Assembly: GCA_016840165.1 (NCBI GenBank)
Contig: JAEOSU010000018.1
Coordinates: 1 to 64,000 of the forward strand
Direction of reading: 5' to 3'
DNA: 64,000 bases
Source of the DNA: Promethearchaeota archaeon
GTDB taxonomy: Archaea > Asgardarchaeota > Lokiarchaeia > Sigyniarchaeales > SOKP01
Shown here in pieces: positions 1 through 9,068 of this stretch (the first letter of the stretch is position 1; each line of letters begins with the position of its first letter). Below the pieces are notes generated by a model. That model made no database searches and was not told where the DNA came from. It saw only the letters and a list, made by a program, of their open reading frames with translations. Position numbers and translations under genes: made by a program.

Positions 1-5
1 AAAAA

Positions 6-299
6 ATGGCTGTTTTCATAGTTCTTGGTAGTTTTACTCAAGAGGGGATTACGAATATTAAAGATTCTCCAAATCGGCTTGAAGCTGCTAAAAGTGTAGC
101 TGAATCAGTTGGAGGAGCCATTAAAGAATTTTATTATACGATGGGACGCTATGATTTCGTTGCGATAACTGAGGCTCCAAGTTACGAAGCGATGATGAGA
201 GCTCTTTTTATTGTGGGTGCTACAGGCGCAGTAAGGACAGAAACGCTACAGGCAATCCCTGTAGAAAAAGTAGTTGATATAATTAAGGAACTTCCTTAA
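6..299 (+). CDS. GYD domain protein
   Basis: Small soluble protein of 97 residues that matches the GYD family (PF08734) along its whole length: an N-terminal strand with VLGSFTQEG, then KDSPNRLEAAK, then the family hallmark YYTMGRYDFV (residues 43-52) and a C-terminal RTETLQA strand. The family is a ferredoxin-like alpha/beta dimer of unknown biochemical role. The ATG lies only five bases from the window edge, so any upstream partner is not visible; the length equals a complete family member, so the gene is probably whole. A T-rich run follows the stop. Confidence 0.85.
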   Translation: MAVFIVLGSFTQEGITNIKDSPNRLEAAKSVAESVGGAIKEFYYTMGRYDFVAITEAPSYEAMMRALFIVGATGAVRTETLQAIPVEKVVDIIKELP

Positions 300-323
300 A
301 AAGTTTCACCAGAATATTCAATC

Positions 324-332
324 TTTTTTTTT
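324..332 (+). terminator. T-tract downstream of the GYD gene
   Basis: A run of nine T bases starts 25 bases after the GYD stop codon. Archaeal RNA polymerase terminates at such oligo-T tracts without needing a hairpin. Assigned from position and composition only. Confidence 0.4.
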
Positions 333-422
333 ATAATTTTTCATAATTATAACGATTTTTTTCTGACACAATAAACTTTATATATAAATTTGATTTGTGA
401 TAAAAAGTAGCATTCTAGATAT

Positions 423-445
423 TTAACATTTGGTTTAAATGTTAA
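423..445. repeat. Perfect 9-bp inverted repeat
   Basis: TTAACATTT and its exact reverse complement AAATGTTAA flank a five-base loop (GGTTT). It lies about 160 bases upstream of hypC and downstream of a TATA-like run, so it could be an operator or an RNA hairpin in the leader. AT-rich DNA throws up such repeats by chance, so the function is open. Confidence 0.35.
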
Positions 446-603
446 TTACACATAAATAGATTCAGTATCAAGTCCCTAGTTCTTGTATAGATTTTTCCAT
501 AGAATTTTCATTGAAATCAGACCTTGAATTTACCTTTTATAACAATTAGTTTTTTTTAGAAAAGAATATTAACAAAATTAATTTACTTAGATTTGAATAA
601 CTC

Positions 604-852
604 ATGTGTCTCGCCATTCCAGGAAAAATTCTAGAAATTAATAAAGATGGCACTTCAGCCTTAGTTGATTTTGATGGGTTACAGCAAAATGTAATTATTG
701 CTTTATTATTGAACCCCCAGGTGGGAAACTATGTTGTTGTTCACGCGGGGTATGCGATCGAACAAATGAATGAAAAAGAAGCGCTTGAAGCCATTAAGCA
801 ATGGAAAGAGATAGCTGAAGATCAAGAACTAAATCTTACAGATATGCTATAA
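604..852 (+). CDS. hypC: HypC/HupF-family hydrogenase maturation chaperone
   Basis: The protein (82 residues) begins MCLAIPGKI, the diagnostic start of HypC, with the invariant Cys2 that, after Met removal, is the N-terminal ligand. HypC works with HypD to carry the Fe(CN)2CO group to the large subunit of [NiFe] hydrogenase. The rest is a typical OB-like barrel: ALVDFDG, then GNYVVVHAGYAIEQM, then a C-terminal helix. No other hyp gene is adjacent, so the partners must be elsewhere. It implies that the organism makes a [NiFe] hydrogenase. Confidence 0.93.
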   Translation: MCLAIPGKILEINKDGTSALVDFDGLQQNVIIALLLNPQVGNYVVVHAGYAIEQMNEKEALEAIKQWKEIAEDQELNLTDML

Positions 853-866
853 TATATAATAAAAAG

Positions 867-1052
867 CTATTTCTTCTTCTTATTCGAAGAAGCTAAGACT
901 ATATATTCAGCATTAAAGAAAACTGTTAAACCTAAGAACCCCAGGATTAATAAATTTAAGAGCACGTGAGGATTGCCAAGAAGATTAAACAGAATTGCGA
1001 TGACTAAACATAACATTCCCGCTGCCAATAAATTCTCTTTTCTTTTAACCAT
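867..1052 (-). CDS. Small two-helix membrane protein
   Basis: A protein of 61 residues with two hydrophobic segments (about residues 10-28 and 31-50), a basic N-terminus and a KKKK tail, which suggests both ends are cytoplasmic. No family was recognised. The ATG at 1052 is chosen over a GTG at 1061 because an almost perfect Shine-Dalgarno sequence, AAAGGAGGTGA (1058-1068, read on the minus strand), sits at the right distance. That is the strongest ribosome-binding site seen in the window, so the gene is likely real and well translated. It is convergent with hypC. Confidence 0.65.
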   Translation of the reverse strand: MVKRKENLLAAGMLCLVIAILFNLLGNPHVLLNLLILGFLGLTVFFNAEYIVLASSNKKKK

Positions 1053-1068
1053 TAATCTCACCTCCTTT
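1053..1068 (-). promoter_or_regulatory. Strong Shine-Dalgarno site
   Basis: Read on the minus strand the segment is AAAGGAGGTGAGATTA followed by ATG. It is a long match to the anti-Shine-Dalgarno of archaeal 16S rRNA and decides the start of the small membrane protein downstream. Confidence 0.7.
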
Positions 1069-1201
1069 TATTCTTAATTCTAATCCTTTTTTAATTTAAA
1101 TTCCCTCAAAGACTAGAAATAAGATTTAGGTATTTAGAAGAGATCTATATAGACTATATAGATGATTACTTAAAATATATAAGAAAGGTGATTTAACCAA
1201 T

Positions 1202-2005
1202 TCAAATATCAAAAAGCTCAACTTTAAGTTGTTTTAATTTTGAATAGAGAGAAATCAATGATTTCACTGCTTTACTATCTGGATTATAATCGATAGGTGA
1301 GACGCCTTCGAGATCTGCCTTTCCTATTACAGAATCATAGGGGATAGAATGGTAAAGTGGGATATTCCACTCATTTATTCGCTCATTTATTATATCAGTT
1401 TGAGATTCATCAATCACTTTATTTGCAATTAAGTAGATATTAATTACACCCAACTTTTTTGATAAATCAATGACTTTGTGGCAGAGATCAAGAGATTTCT
1501 GTGAAGGTTCGGCGATTACTAACATTACATCAATTCCTTTCGCAGTTCCCCGACCCAAGTGTTCGAGTCCAGCTTCAAAATCTACAACGATTACCTCATC
1601 ACGTTTCACTAATAAATTATGTAAAAGAGTACGAATTAACGCATTCTCGGGACATAAACATCCTGTTGCTGGTTCTTCGATTCCTCCTAGTACAAGTAAT
1701 TGCAAACCATCAGGACCAGAGACCTTATATTTATCCGGAATATCAGAAACTCGAGGGTTTATATTATAAACACCAGGTCCTGCTCCAGGAACATTAGTAC
1801 GTTTCTCTATCATTTTTTTCATTTCGGATATAGGTACAATTTTTTCTTTGACTTCATTGTCAATACCTAGAGTATAGCTTAGATTCATCGCTGAATCATT
1901 ATCGATTGCGAGAACTTTAAATCCATCTTTCGCAAATAGCCTCGATAAGGTGCCTGCGATTAAAGTTTTTCCTACACCCCCTTTTCCAGCCACAGCGATC
2001 TTCAT
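1202..2005 (-). CDS. cooC: CooC-type ATPase (CO dehydrogenase nickel-insertion accessory protein)
   Basis: MinD/SIMIBI-class P-loop ATPase of 267 residues. The deviant Walker A motif GKGGVGKT is at residues 7-14, a Cys-X-Cys pair (C116, C118) lies in GCLCPENALIR, and Walker B VIVVDFEAGLEHLGRGT follows at about 138-154. The CXC pair is the metal-binding dimer interface typical of CooC, which delivers nickel to the C-cluster of carbon monoxide dehydrogenase. It points to a CODH/acetyl-CoA synthase in this genome, though no subunit is present here. It stands alone, with an upstream gap shared with the divergent endonuclease V gene. Confidence 0.9.
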   Translation of the reverse strand: MKIAVAGKGGVGKTLIAGTLSRLFAKDGFKVLAIDNDSAMNLSYTLGIDNEVKEKIVPISEMKKMIEKRTNVPGAGPGVYNINPRVSDIPDKYKVSGPDGLQLLVLGGIEEPATGCLCPENALIRTLLHNLLVKRDEVIVVDFEAGLEHLGRGTAKGIDVMLVIAEPSQKSLDLCHKVIDLSKKLGVINIYLIANKVIDESQTDIINERINEWNIPLYHSIPYDSVIGKADLEGVSPIDYNPDSKAVKSLISLYSKLKQLKVELFDI

Positions 2006-2127
2006 AATATGAGTAATAAATTATTGTACTAAAGATAAATATTTAGATTTGAAATCGTAATTTATTAACTGAGGTTGTTTTAGTTTAATAAGTAATTTTT
2101 AGATTAATTTATAAGATATTATGAGAC

Positions 2128-2862
2128 ATGAAAAAGACTGAGTATAAAGATCTTTTACGAGATGATTTAGATTTTGAAGAAGCAAAAAAGATTCAGATAA
2201 ATTTATCTTATGAAATATCGAAATTAGACTTAAATAAAGAGAATTTAAGGCAAGAAGATTGTAAAATAGTAGTTGGAGCAGATGTACACTATTATAGAAA
2301 AGAACAGGTTGAATGGGGAATCGCTTGTGCTGTTTTTTGGGACACTGAGAAGAAAAGAATAATTGAAACCTCCTTTGCGAAGATGAAAATAAAGATACCT
2401 TATAAACCGGGATTTTTAGGTTTCCGAGAAGCAAAGATTATAAACCAAGCGATTCAAGATTGTAAAATCAATGCAGATCTTTTAATGTGTGATGGGCATG
2501 GAATAATCCATCCCAGAAATTTTGGTGAAGCGGTTCATTTAGGTTTAGCATTAAATTTACCCTCTTTAGGAGTTGCTAAGAATCCCTTTGTCGGTTTTTC
2601 CAACTGGAAGGCTTTAAATAGAAAAAAAGGTGAAAAATCTCCGATTTGGTTGAAAGATCCTAATTCAAATGATTTAAATAATAGAATAATCGGCTATGCC
2701 ATATGCTTAGCGGATTCTAAAAAGCCAGTATTCGTAAGCATAGGATTTAAGGTTTCTTTAGAAGCAGTTATAGAAATCGCATTAACGACTACATTACGTC
2801 ATAGGCAACCCGAACCACTCTTTCTTGCAGATAAATATGCCAAAGCGTTCAAAGATAAATAA
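2128..2862 (+). CDS. nfi: Endonuclease V
   Basis: Deoxyinosine-specific endonuclease of 244 residues. All three catalytic acids can be placed: D52 in VGADVHY, E101 in PGFLGFREA and D122 in MCDGHGIIHPR, matching the Asp-Glu-Asp set of E. coli Nfi. The DGHGIIHPRNFGEAVHLGL block is the family signature. The enzyme cuts one base 3' to hypoxanthine produced by adenine deamination. The N-terminus is about 15-20 residues longer than the bacterial one and lysine-rich. Convergent with the next small gene, with a gap of only two bases. Confidence 0.93.
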   Translation: MKKTEYKDLLRDDLDFEEAKKIQINLSYEISKLDLNKENLRQEDCKIVVGADVHYYRKEQVEWGIACAVFWDTEKKRIIETSFAKMKIKIPYKPGFLGFREAKIINQAIQDCKINADLLMCDGHGIIHPRNFGEAVHLGLALNLPSLGVAKNPFVGFSNWKALNRKKGEKSPIWLKDPNSNDLNNRIIGYAICLADSKKPVFVSIGFKVSLEAVIEIALTTTLRHRQPEPLFLADKYAKAFKDK

Positions 2863-2864
2863 CT

Positions 2865-3125
2865 TTAATCAAGATTTGTCATGTATTGCATCTTTTTTGA
2901 AATTCTCATCATTTCATCGAATATTTTGTCATTCTCTTCTGGATCCTTGCATACAACGAGTTTCTCATTCAATCTCTTAATCTTTAAAATTGACTCGTTG
3001 AATTCCTTAGGAGTTTTGATTCGATAATAGTATTCTTTTTCTCCGTCTCCATTTATCTTAATGAAAACCCATTTTCGATCTTGTTGTGACCAATTCCATC
3101 TGTTTGGCGTTAATTCCCGTGCCAT
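2865..3125 (-). CDS. Hypothetical protein, 86 residues
   Basis: No family recognised. The N-terminal half (RWNWSQQDRKWVFIKINGDGEKEYYYRIKTP) looks like a short beta-hairpin domain rich in aromatic residues; the C-terminal half is a charged amphipathic helix (about residues 38-80) with two Met-rich turns. No signal peptide or membrane segment. A GAGG-like site precedes the ATG on the minus strand. It ends two bases from the end of the endonuclease V gene. Confidence 0.6.
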   Translation of the reverse strand: MARELTPNRWNWSQQDRKWVFIKINGDGEKEYYYRIKTPKEFNESILKIKRLNEKLVVCKDPEENDKIFDEMMRISKKMQYMTNLD

Positions 3126-3262
3126 ACCTCAACCTTTAGTTCTTTAATTGCTATGGAAGTTATGACCTCTTAATAGTAAATAAAAATATTGAAGTTTTAT
3201 TTATGGTTTTATTGAAGAGATATTAACACACTAATATAAAAAGGAAAAAAAAGAAAAATTTT

Positions 3263-4534
3263 CTAAGCTTTTTTGCGGTATTCTTTGGCAAGCAAAATCG
3301 GGATTAGAGCTAGAATCATCATCAATGAGGCTATCATGAATAATAAAGCTGGTGGAATCGATCCTGGGACTCCCTCCGGCGATGTGTAAGGAGTACCAAA
3401 TATACCAGCAATAAAACCTCCTAATAATGATCCAATTGTCATTCCCCCTAGAATAGTAAATAACAAGTAATATCCATGGGTTTGACCGCGTTTATCTTCT
3501 GGATAAAGATCTTTTAACCACGTTCTTGTAGCTACATTAAATGAAATCATGCCGAATACCCATAACGATGATGTAAATGCGATATAGGCGAAATCTTCAA
3601 TTCCACGACTAAATGAAAAAAAGAATAGACCAATAATTTCTATAATAACTGCTCCGATTGCAACTTTTTTCCTTCCAATCTTATCTACAACAATACCCAT
3701 CGGTACTGCAAGAATAATCGATATCAATAATGCGATGAATATCAAAATCGATGCTTCAAAAGTAGGAATGCTTAACCCGTATTCCAAATAGATTATGATA
3801 AATGGAAAAAATACGTTAAAGGCAATCCAAAAAAAAGCTCCACTTACTTGTATTTTAGTAAAGTCATGGTTCTCCCTTAAAATTTTAAAACTAAATGCTT
3901 CTTTGATCGTATTCCAATATCCTATTTCATTTGGGACTAAATTCTCTGGTTCGGGAGTAATTAAGGCACCAGGTATACCTAATATTGCGACAATCCCTGC
4001 AATCAAAAAGAAAAAATTATAAAAATTAATGGCCTCAATGATATAACCTGATAAAGCATAAACTATCAATAACGCGACCAAAAACATTAATTCTTTTATT
4101 GAACTAAGTCTGCCACGATTTTCCTGTATAGTTACATCAGTAACGTAGGCGTTTAATACTGCATCATTTGCCATTGCTCCAAAAAAAGACATTATACTGT
4201 CGAAAAGAATAGCAATTGAGACTGCCAAAACTACTGGTTGCAATAGTCCTGCTAAGGGAAAAATTGCAGTTGTAATAACCCAAAATGCATATCCAACTAT
4301 TAAAAAGATTCTACGTTTGGCTTTAATGTCACTATAAGCCCCTAGGAAGAAAGTAGTAAAAGTTGAAACTGCTGCAGTTATTGATACCATCAATGATACA
4401 TAGAGAGGAACTGGGGCAATCTGACTGTATATGAATACATTAAAATATTGATTCTCTACTGCCCAGGCAATTTCTCCGGAAAGAGTTAAAAGAACGACTC
4501 CCAATATGACTCTTCTTGGTATTTTTTGACTCAT
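3263..4534 (-). CDS. Major facilitator superfamily transporter
   Basis: Polytopic membrane protein of 423 residues with about twelve hydrophobic segments in two halves. The loop after the second segment of the N-terminal half has GAYSDIKAKRR, and the equivalent loop of the C-terminal half has MGIVVDKIGRKK; both are the MFS signature loop G-x-x-x-D-x-x-G-[RK]-[RK]-x-[RK], the first lacking the second glycine. The substrate cannot be told. The C-terminus ends in AKEYRKKA, consistent with a cytoplasmic end. No regulator or enzyme is adjacent. Confidence 0.85.
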   Translation of the reverse strand: MSQKIPRRVILGVVLLTLSGEIAWAVENQYFNVFIYSQIAPVPLYVSLMVSITAAVSTFTTFFLGAYSDIKAKRRIFLIVGYAFWVITTAIFPLAGLLQPVVLAVSIAILFDSIMSFFGAMANDAVLNAYVTDVTIQENRGRLSSIKELMFLVALLIVYALSGYIIEAINFYNFFFLIAGIVAILGIPGALITPEPENLVPNEIGYWNTIKEAFSFKILRENHDFTKIQVSGAFFWIAFNVFFPFIIIYLEYGLSIPTFEASILIFIALLISIILAVPMGIVVDKIGRKKVAIGAVIIEIIGLFFFSFSRGIEDFAYIAFTSSLWVFGMISFNVATRTWLKDLYPEDKRGQTHGYYLLFTILGGMTIGSLLGGFIAGIFGTPYTSPEGVPGSIPPALLFMIASLMMILALIPILLAKEYRKKA

Positions 4535-4661
4535 TATTTAACCGGTAAAAATAGTTAAAGGGAAAAAATATTCTCTTTTCATTTAAGTTTTTTGAATTGA
4601 ACATTACTTTCTTTATCGATTAAATAAAATTTGATAAATCTACCGAAAAAAAACGTTGTAT

Positions 4662-6065
4662 TTAATTCGATCGAGAAAGTATTTTATCTGCTGAATCCCT
4701 AACATCGGGATCTTTATCTTTCATTAGAATTTCTAAAGTATCTTTTACTTCTTCTTTATCGAATAGACTCAATGCTTTAATTAAGTAAAGTTTTACAATC
4801 CAATCATCGTCAGTTTTCATCGCTTTTAATTCATTTAGGATTTCTTTGTCTTGGATTAAACTTAGAGTTTTAATTGCATAGGTCCGTGCTTCCCTTTCAT
4901 TGCTACTTAAGTCGCGAATAAGAATGTCTTTTACTTTTAGTTTATTATCATCATCAAGAAAATCATACATAATACGAAATAAATTTGGATGAACATTTCG
5001 AATTAAATTAGGCTTTGAATTTATGGGGACTTTATCACTTCTCTCTATTTTGAGTTCTTTTTCTTTTAATTCATTCATTAATTCATTCAGTTGTTGATTT
5101 GCATTTTCGATTTTAATCAACTTTTGCTTTAACTCTTCAATTTCTTTTTCATTTTGTATTTTTAAATCTTGTTCAAGAGTATCTTTATCTTCGAGCTCAT
5201 TAGATAATTGAACATTTTGGGTTTTTAGCTTTTCAATAACATTGGTATTTATTTCAATAATATTTTTTAAATCTGAATTTTCTTCCTTCAAGCTAGTAAT
5301 AGTGTGTTCTAATTGATTAACCTTTTCTATGTCCAATCCTTGTTGGTTACCCGAGATTTTTTCTAACTTTTCTTTAAGATATTTGACTTTTTCTTGAGTG
5401 TCCTCTAATTGATGCTCATAATCTTCATTCGATTGAAAATTTTGCTCTAAATTTTTAGTTAATTCTTGGTTCAATTTTAAAACATCTTCTAAATTTGTTT
5501 TTAGATCTTGATTCTCAGCTTTTAATGATTCGATTTTAACGCTTTTAATACCACTTTCTTCAGTTAATTGGAATAATAATTTTTTAGCATCGATAAGTTG
5601 TTGATCTCGGTCGATATGATCTTCACCATTCTTTTCAGCAATGATTTCTTGCAGTTCTTCAATCTTTTGATTAAGGATTTCATTTTCTTCGGTTAACTGT
5701 ACTATTGACTTCTGTGCATAAATCAGTTCTTCATTTTCTTCCTCAAATTGTTTTGACTCTTCTAACTCCAAGGTGATATCTTCTAAGGTTTTTTTGAGAA
5801 TTTCAATATCCTTATCCTTTTTTATTAATTCCTCTCTCTGATTCAACACCATATCTTTTAATACAACTATATCCGTTGGTAAATTATTTTCCTCAAGTGA
5901 AGAAAGCTTCGCAGATTGACTTTGAATTACTTTCTTCTGCTCATTGATGGTGAAGGTTAATCTCTGTACCTCATCTTTAAGAAAATTAATCATTTTTGAT
6001 ATTTCTGAGTGAGCTCTATTACTCGAATCAATAGTATCAATTAGATCTTTCAATTCTTTGCTCAT
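4662..6065 (-). CDS. Long coiled-coil protein with C-terminal HEAT-like repeats
   Basis: The protein (467 residues) is almost entirely heptad-type coiled coil from about residue 10 to 345, very rich in Glu, Lys, Leu, Asn and Gln. Its last 110 residues (from about 355) hold HEAT-like helical repeats, with ALSLFDKEEVKDTLEILMKD and KDPDVRDSADKIL as the clearest unit. There is no signal peptide or membrane segment. Coiled coil plus HEAT is typical of scaffold or tether proteins; no enzymatic motif is visible. In an Asgard genome it could act in cytoskeletal or membrane organisation, but that is inference. Confidence 0.75.
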   Translation of the reverse strand: MSKELKDLIDTIDSSNRAHSEISKMINFLKDEVQRLTFTINEQKKVIQSQSAKLSSLEENNLPTDIVVLKDMVLNQREELIKKDKDIEILKKTLEDITLELEESKQFEEENEELIYAQKSIVQLTEENEILNQKIEELQEIIAEKNGEDHIDRDQQLIDAKKLLFQLTEESGIKSVKIESLKAENQDLKTNLEDVLKLNQELTKNLEQNFQSNEDYEHQLEDTQEKVKYLKEKLEKISGNQQGLDIEKVNQLEHTITSLKEENSDLKNIIEINTNVIEKLKTQNVQLSNELEDKDTLEQDLKIQNEKEIEELKQKLIKIENANQQLNELMNELKEKELKIERSDKVPINSKPNLIRNVHPNLFRIMYDFLDDDNKLKVKDILIRDLSSNEREARTYAIKTLSLIQDKEILNELKAMKTDDDWIVKLYLIKALSLFDKEEVKDTLEILMKDKDPDVRDSADKILSRSN

Positions 6066-6209
6066 TTTTGTATCCTCATTCTTCTATATTAGGTATCAAA
6101 ATCCAAATTAAAAAACGTTTGTTAAATAATAATTAAAAAATATTTTTAGTTTTATGATATCTCAACTAATAATCAATATAATAAAAAAAGGGATTTAATT
6201 ATCGTATTT

Positions 6210-6686
6210 TTATAATATTTTAATTTCTTGAATTAAATCTCCTTGTTGAATTGAATCTACTACTTTCTGATCCTCGGCACTCATGACTTTTCCAAATATC
6301 GTATGCTTATTGGTTAAATGAGGTGTGGGAACATGAGTTATAAAAAATTGAGAACCATTCGTACCCGGTCCTGCATTTGCCATTGCTAAAAGTCCCGCTT
6401 TATCGAATCGTTTTCCAGATTGGAATTCATCCTTATAAGGATAAGACACTTCTTTACCTTCATAAGGAAAAGAGGTTATACCTTTATTTCTTGGCCCTCC
6501 AGTACCATTTCCAATAGGATCTCCGCCTTGGATTACAAAATTTGGAATTACTCGATGAAATGTAAGACCATTATAAAAACCTTGTCTTACCAGAAAAAGA
6601 AAACTCGCCACAGTTAAAGGAGCTTCTTGATCAAATAACGAGATATTAATAAGTCCCTTCTTAGTAATAATTTTGACGCTGGTCAT
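6210..6686 (-). CDS. ppiA: Cyclophilin-type peptidyl-prolyl cis-trans isomerase
   Basis: Single-domain cyclophilin of 158 residues. The active-site stretch FHRVIPNFVIQGGDP starts at residue 43 with the catalytic Arg45, and the second core block LLAMANAGPGTNGSQFFIT (about 99-117) is fully typical. The usual cyclosporin-contact tryptophan of the next loop is a histidine (TPHLTNKHTIFG). No signal peptide, so it is cytosolic and assists protein folding. It is divergent from the acyl-CoA synthetase gene. Confidence 0.95.
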   Translation of the reverse strand: MTSVKIITKKGLINISLFDQEAPLTVASFLFLVRQGFYNGLTFHRVIPNFVIQGGDPIGNGTGGPRNKGITSFPYEGKEVSYPYKDEFQSGKRFDKAGLLAMANAGPGTNGSQFFITHVPTPHLTNKHTIFGKVMSAEDQKVVDSIQQGDLIQEIKIL

Positions 6687-6777
6687 ATTCTTAGTAAATT
6701 ATTTCTTTAATATTAACGTTTGTCATATTCTAATTTGATTGCTCTCGAACAAAGTTTAAAGTTTATGATAGATATTA

Positions 6778-6800
6778 TTTTTTATAGTTATAACATAAAA
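6778..6800 (+). promoter_or_regulatory. Probable TATA element of the acyl-CoA synthetase gene
   Basis: The T/A-rich run TTTTTTATAGTTATAACATA lies roughly 25-45 bases upstream of the ATG at 6822. This is the spacing expected for an archaeal TATA box serving a transcript with a very short leader, and it argues against the longer frame that starts at 6720. Confidence 0.35.
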
Positions 6801-6821
6801 TTTTGTATCTACGATACAATT

Positions 6822-8999
6822 ATGTCTACAAATCACCAACTCTCTTATTTCTTCAATCCAAAGAGTATTGCGGTTATTGGAGCTAGCGAAACTCCCGGTA
6901 AAGTGGGATATAATGTATTAAAAAACATTATTACGTCAGGATTCACTGGAAAAATCTTTGCTATTAATCCGAAAGCAGATGAGTTAAAAAATATTTTGGA
7001 TTATCCTGCTTATAAAAGCGTTCTAGACGTTCCTGAAGAAATTGATATTGCGATTTTTGTAATACCTGCTAAACTCGTCAATCCCATCGCTGAAGAATGC
7101 GGTAAAAAAAATGTTAAAGGATTAGTAGTTATCTCTGCTGGTTTTAAAGAAGTAGGAGGAGAAGGAATAACAAGGGAACAAGAACTCGTTTCTATTGCAA
7201 GAAAGTACAATATGAGAGTAATTGGACCAAATTGTTTAGGATTTGTAGGGATCAATTATAATGGTTCATTTGCGGCAAATACTCCTAAAGAAGGAGGAAT
7301 TGCTATGGTTTCACAGTCAGGAGCAATGCTTACAGGGATGATGGATTATTCAATGGAGCAATCATTCGGCTTTTCGTGTAATATTAGTTTAGGTAATAAA
7401 GCGGATTTAGATGAGGTTGATTTCATAGAATATTTAGCGGAAGATGATGATACAAAAGTAATTTTATGTTATTTAGAAAGTATTGATAAAGGAGAGAAAT
7501 TCTTAAAAGTAGTACCTTTCGCTGCTCGCAAAAAGCCAATTATTATATTAAAAGCAGGAATAAGTGAAGCTGGAGCAAGGGCTGCATCTAGTCATACAGG
7601 AGCCTTAGCTGGGGCTGATATCGCCTATGAATTATCATTTAAAAAAAGTGGAGTTATTCGAGCTAAAACCATCTCTGATCTATTTGACTATGGAGAAGTC
7701 TTTCTCTATCAACCTATTCCAAAAGATAATTCATTTGCAATCATTACCAATGCTGGCGGTCCTGGAATCGTAGCTACTGACGCTTTTGAAAAAGAGGGTT
7801 TAAAATTTACATCGTTTTCAGAGTCAATACTTCATCTCTTGCGTGAAAATCTTCCAAAAGAAGCTGCAATTTTTAATCCAGTGGATATTATAGGAGACGC
7901 ATCACCTCAACGGTATGCATTTACTATTAATACCATTTTTGGATTAAATCATTCTGATACCGGCAAAACAAATAGCAAAAAGGAAGTAACCACCCAAGGT
8001 GCATTGATTATTATGAGCCCACAAGCACAAACTCACCCAAACGAAGTAGTAAAATTGATTCACGCTATTAGCTCGGAAAAGTTACAAGATAAACCCATAT
8101 TATGTTCTCTTATTGGAGGAGTCTCTATCCATGAGGCTACGAAATATTTGAATGATCATCATATACCATGTTATCCATTTCCGGAAAGAGCTGCTCAATC
8201 GTTAAAAGCATTAGTGGATTATAGCAACTTTCTTAAAACAAAACAGATTGAATCTCGAGAAATACCAAGATTTAAGGTTGATAAAGATAAAGTTACATCA
8301 ATTTTTGCTAATGCCAGAGACGATGGAAGAACAGTACTATTAAGTTATGAGACTAGTGAAGTATTTGAAAGGTATGGAATTCGGTCTCCAAAAACACGAT
8401 TAGCAAAAACTCCACGAGAGGCAATGAAATATCAAGAGGAAATTGGAAAAGTAGTTATGAAGATTGTCTCGCCTCAGATCATCCATAAGACGGATGTAGG
8501 AGGAATTATCCTTGATATCAACACTCCAGGAGAAGCCTTCGAGGCATATATCCAGATTGTTGATAATACTAAAAAATTCGGTCCACAAATAGCTAAGGTG
8601 TATGGTGTTGAAATTCAAGAAATGATTGACTTTAGGAAAGAAAAGAAAGTAAACGAGTTAATTATCGGAATGTCAAGGGATCCACAATTTGGGCCATTAT
8701 TAATGGTGGGATCAGGAGGAATCTACGCGAATTTTCTTAAGGATGTTTCCTTTGCATTATCCTATAATTTCACTGAGGCTGATGCTAAAGAAATGCTCCA
8801 AAAGACCAAAATCTTTAGTTTATTACAAGGAGTTCGTGGAGAAAGTGCCTCAGATATTGATTCTATCCTAGAGGTGCTTTTAAGACTTTCTCAATTAGTA
8901 AACGATTTTCCAGAGATCGTCGAATTAGATATAAATCCTTTGCTCAGTTTTATCAAGGGATATTCTGCAGTGGATATTAAAATTACTATATCGCGTTAA
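6822..8999 (+). CDS. acdA: ADP-forming acyl-CoA (acetyl-CoA) synthetase, fused alpha-beta
   Basis: Protein of 725 residues that joins both halves of the enzyme. The N-terminal CoA-binding domain starts with FFNPKSIAVIGASETPGKVGY, the succinyl-CoA-ligase-like middle carries the phosphohistidine site SSHTGALAGAD (His258), and from about residue 510 an ATP-grasp beta domain follows (KIVSPQIIHKTDVGGI). It converts acetyl-CoA or another acyl-CoA, ADP and phosphate to the acid, CoA and ATP, a main energy-conserving step in anaerobic archaea. The ATG at 6822 is preferred: the family begins there, and the extra 34 residues from 6720 are unlike it and overlap the likely promoter. The next gene follows 69 bases downstream. 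Confidence 0.92.
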   Translation: MSTNHQLSYFFNPKSIAVIGASETPGKVGYNVLKNIITSGFTGKIFAINPKADELKNILDYPAYKSVLDVPEEIDIAIFVIPAKLVNPIAEECGKKNVKGLVVISAGFKEVGGEGITREQELVSIARKYNMRVIGPNCLGFVGINYNGSFAANTPKEGGIAMVSQSGAMLTGMMDYSMEQSFGFSCNISLGNKADLDEVDFIEYLAEDDDTKVILCYLESIDKGEKFLKVVPFAARKKPIIILKAGISEAGARAASSHTGALAGADIAYELSFKKSGVIRAKTISDLFDYGEVFLYQPIPKDNSFAIITNAGGPGIVATDAFEKEGLKFTSFSESILHLLRENLPKEAAIFNPVDIIGDASPQRYAFTINTIFGLNHSDTGKTNSKKEVTTQGALIIMSPQAQTHPNEVVKLIHAISSEKLQDKPILCSLIGGVSIHEATKYLNDHHIPCYPFPERAAQSLKALVDYSNFLKTKQIESREIPRFKVDKDKVTSIFANARDDGRTVLLSYETSEVFERYGIRSPKTRLAKTPREAMKYQEEIGKVVMKIVSPQIIHKTDVGGIILDINTPGEAFEAYIQIVDNTKKFGPQIAKVYGVEIQEMIDFRKEKKVNELIIGMSRDPQFGPLLMVGSGGIYANFLKDVSFALSYNFTEADAKEMLQKTKIFSLLQGVRGESASDIDSILEVLLRLSQLVNDFPEIVELDINPLLSFIKGYSAVDIKITISR

Positions 9000-9068
9000 T
9001 TAATAATCAGAAATTATAAAAAATTATAAAAATATATTAACAATTGAAATAATAGGAAGAAGAAAAAA

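Larger units (their letters stand above)
300..603. other. Intergenic region with TATA-like element and hairpin
   Basis: This non-coding stretch of about 300 bases lies between the GYD gene and hypC. It holds a T9 run just after the GYD stop, a TATA-like run (TTTATATATAAA near 374-385), and a perfect inverted repeat at 423-445. No tRNA-like fold or open frame was seen. If the TATA-like run is the hypC promoter, the leader would be about 190 bases, unusually long for an archaeon. Confidence 0.5.

Noticed and set aside
1470..1797. Two plus-strand frames inside the cooC gene
   Set aside because: They are antisense shadows of a gene with clear Walker and CXC motifs, and their translations resemble no protein family.
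6720..6821. N-terminal extension of the acyl-CoA synthetase from the ATG at 6720
   Set aside because: The 34 extra residues are unlike the family, lie over a probable TATA element, and the ATG at 6822 gives the normal family start.
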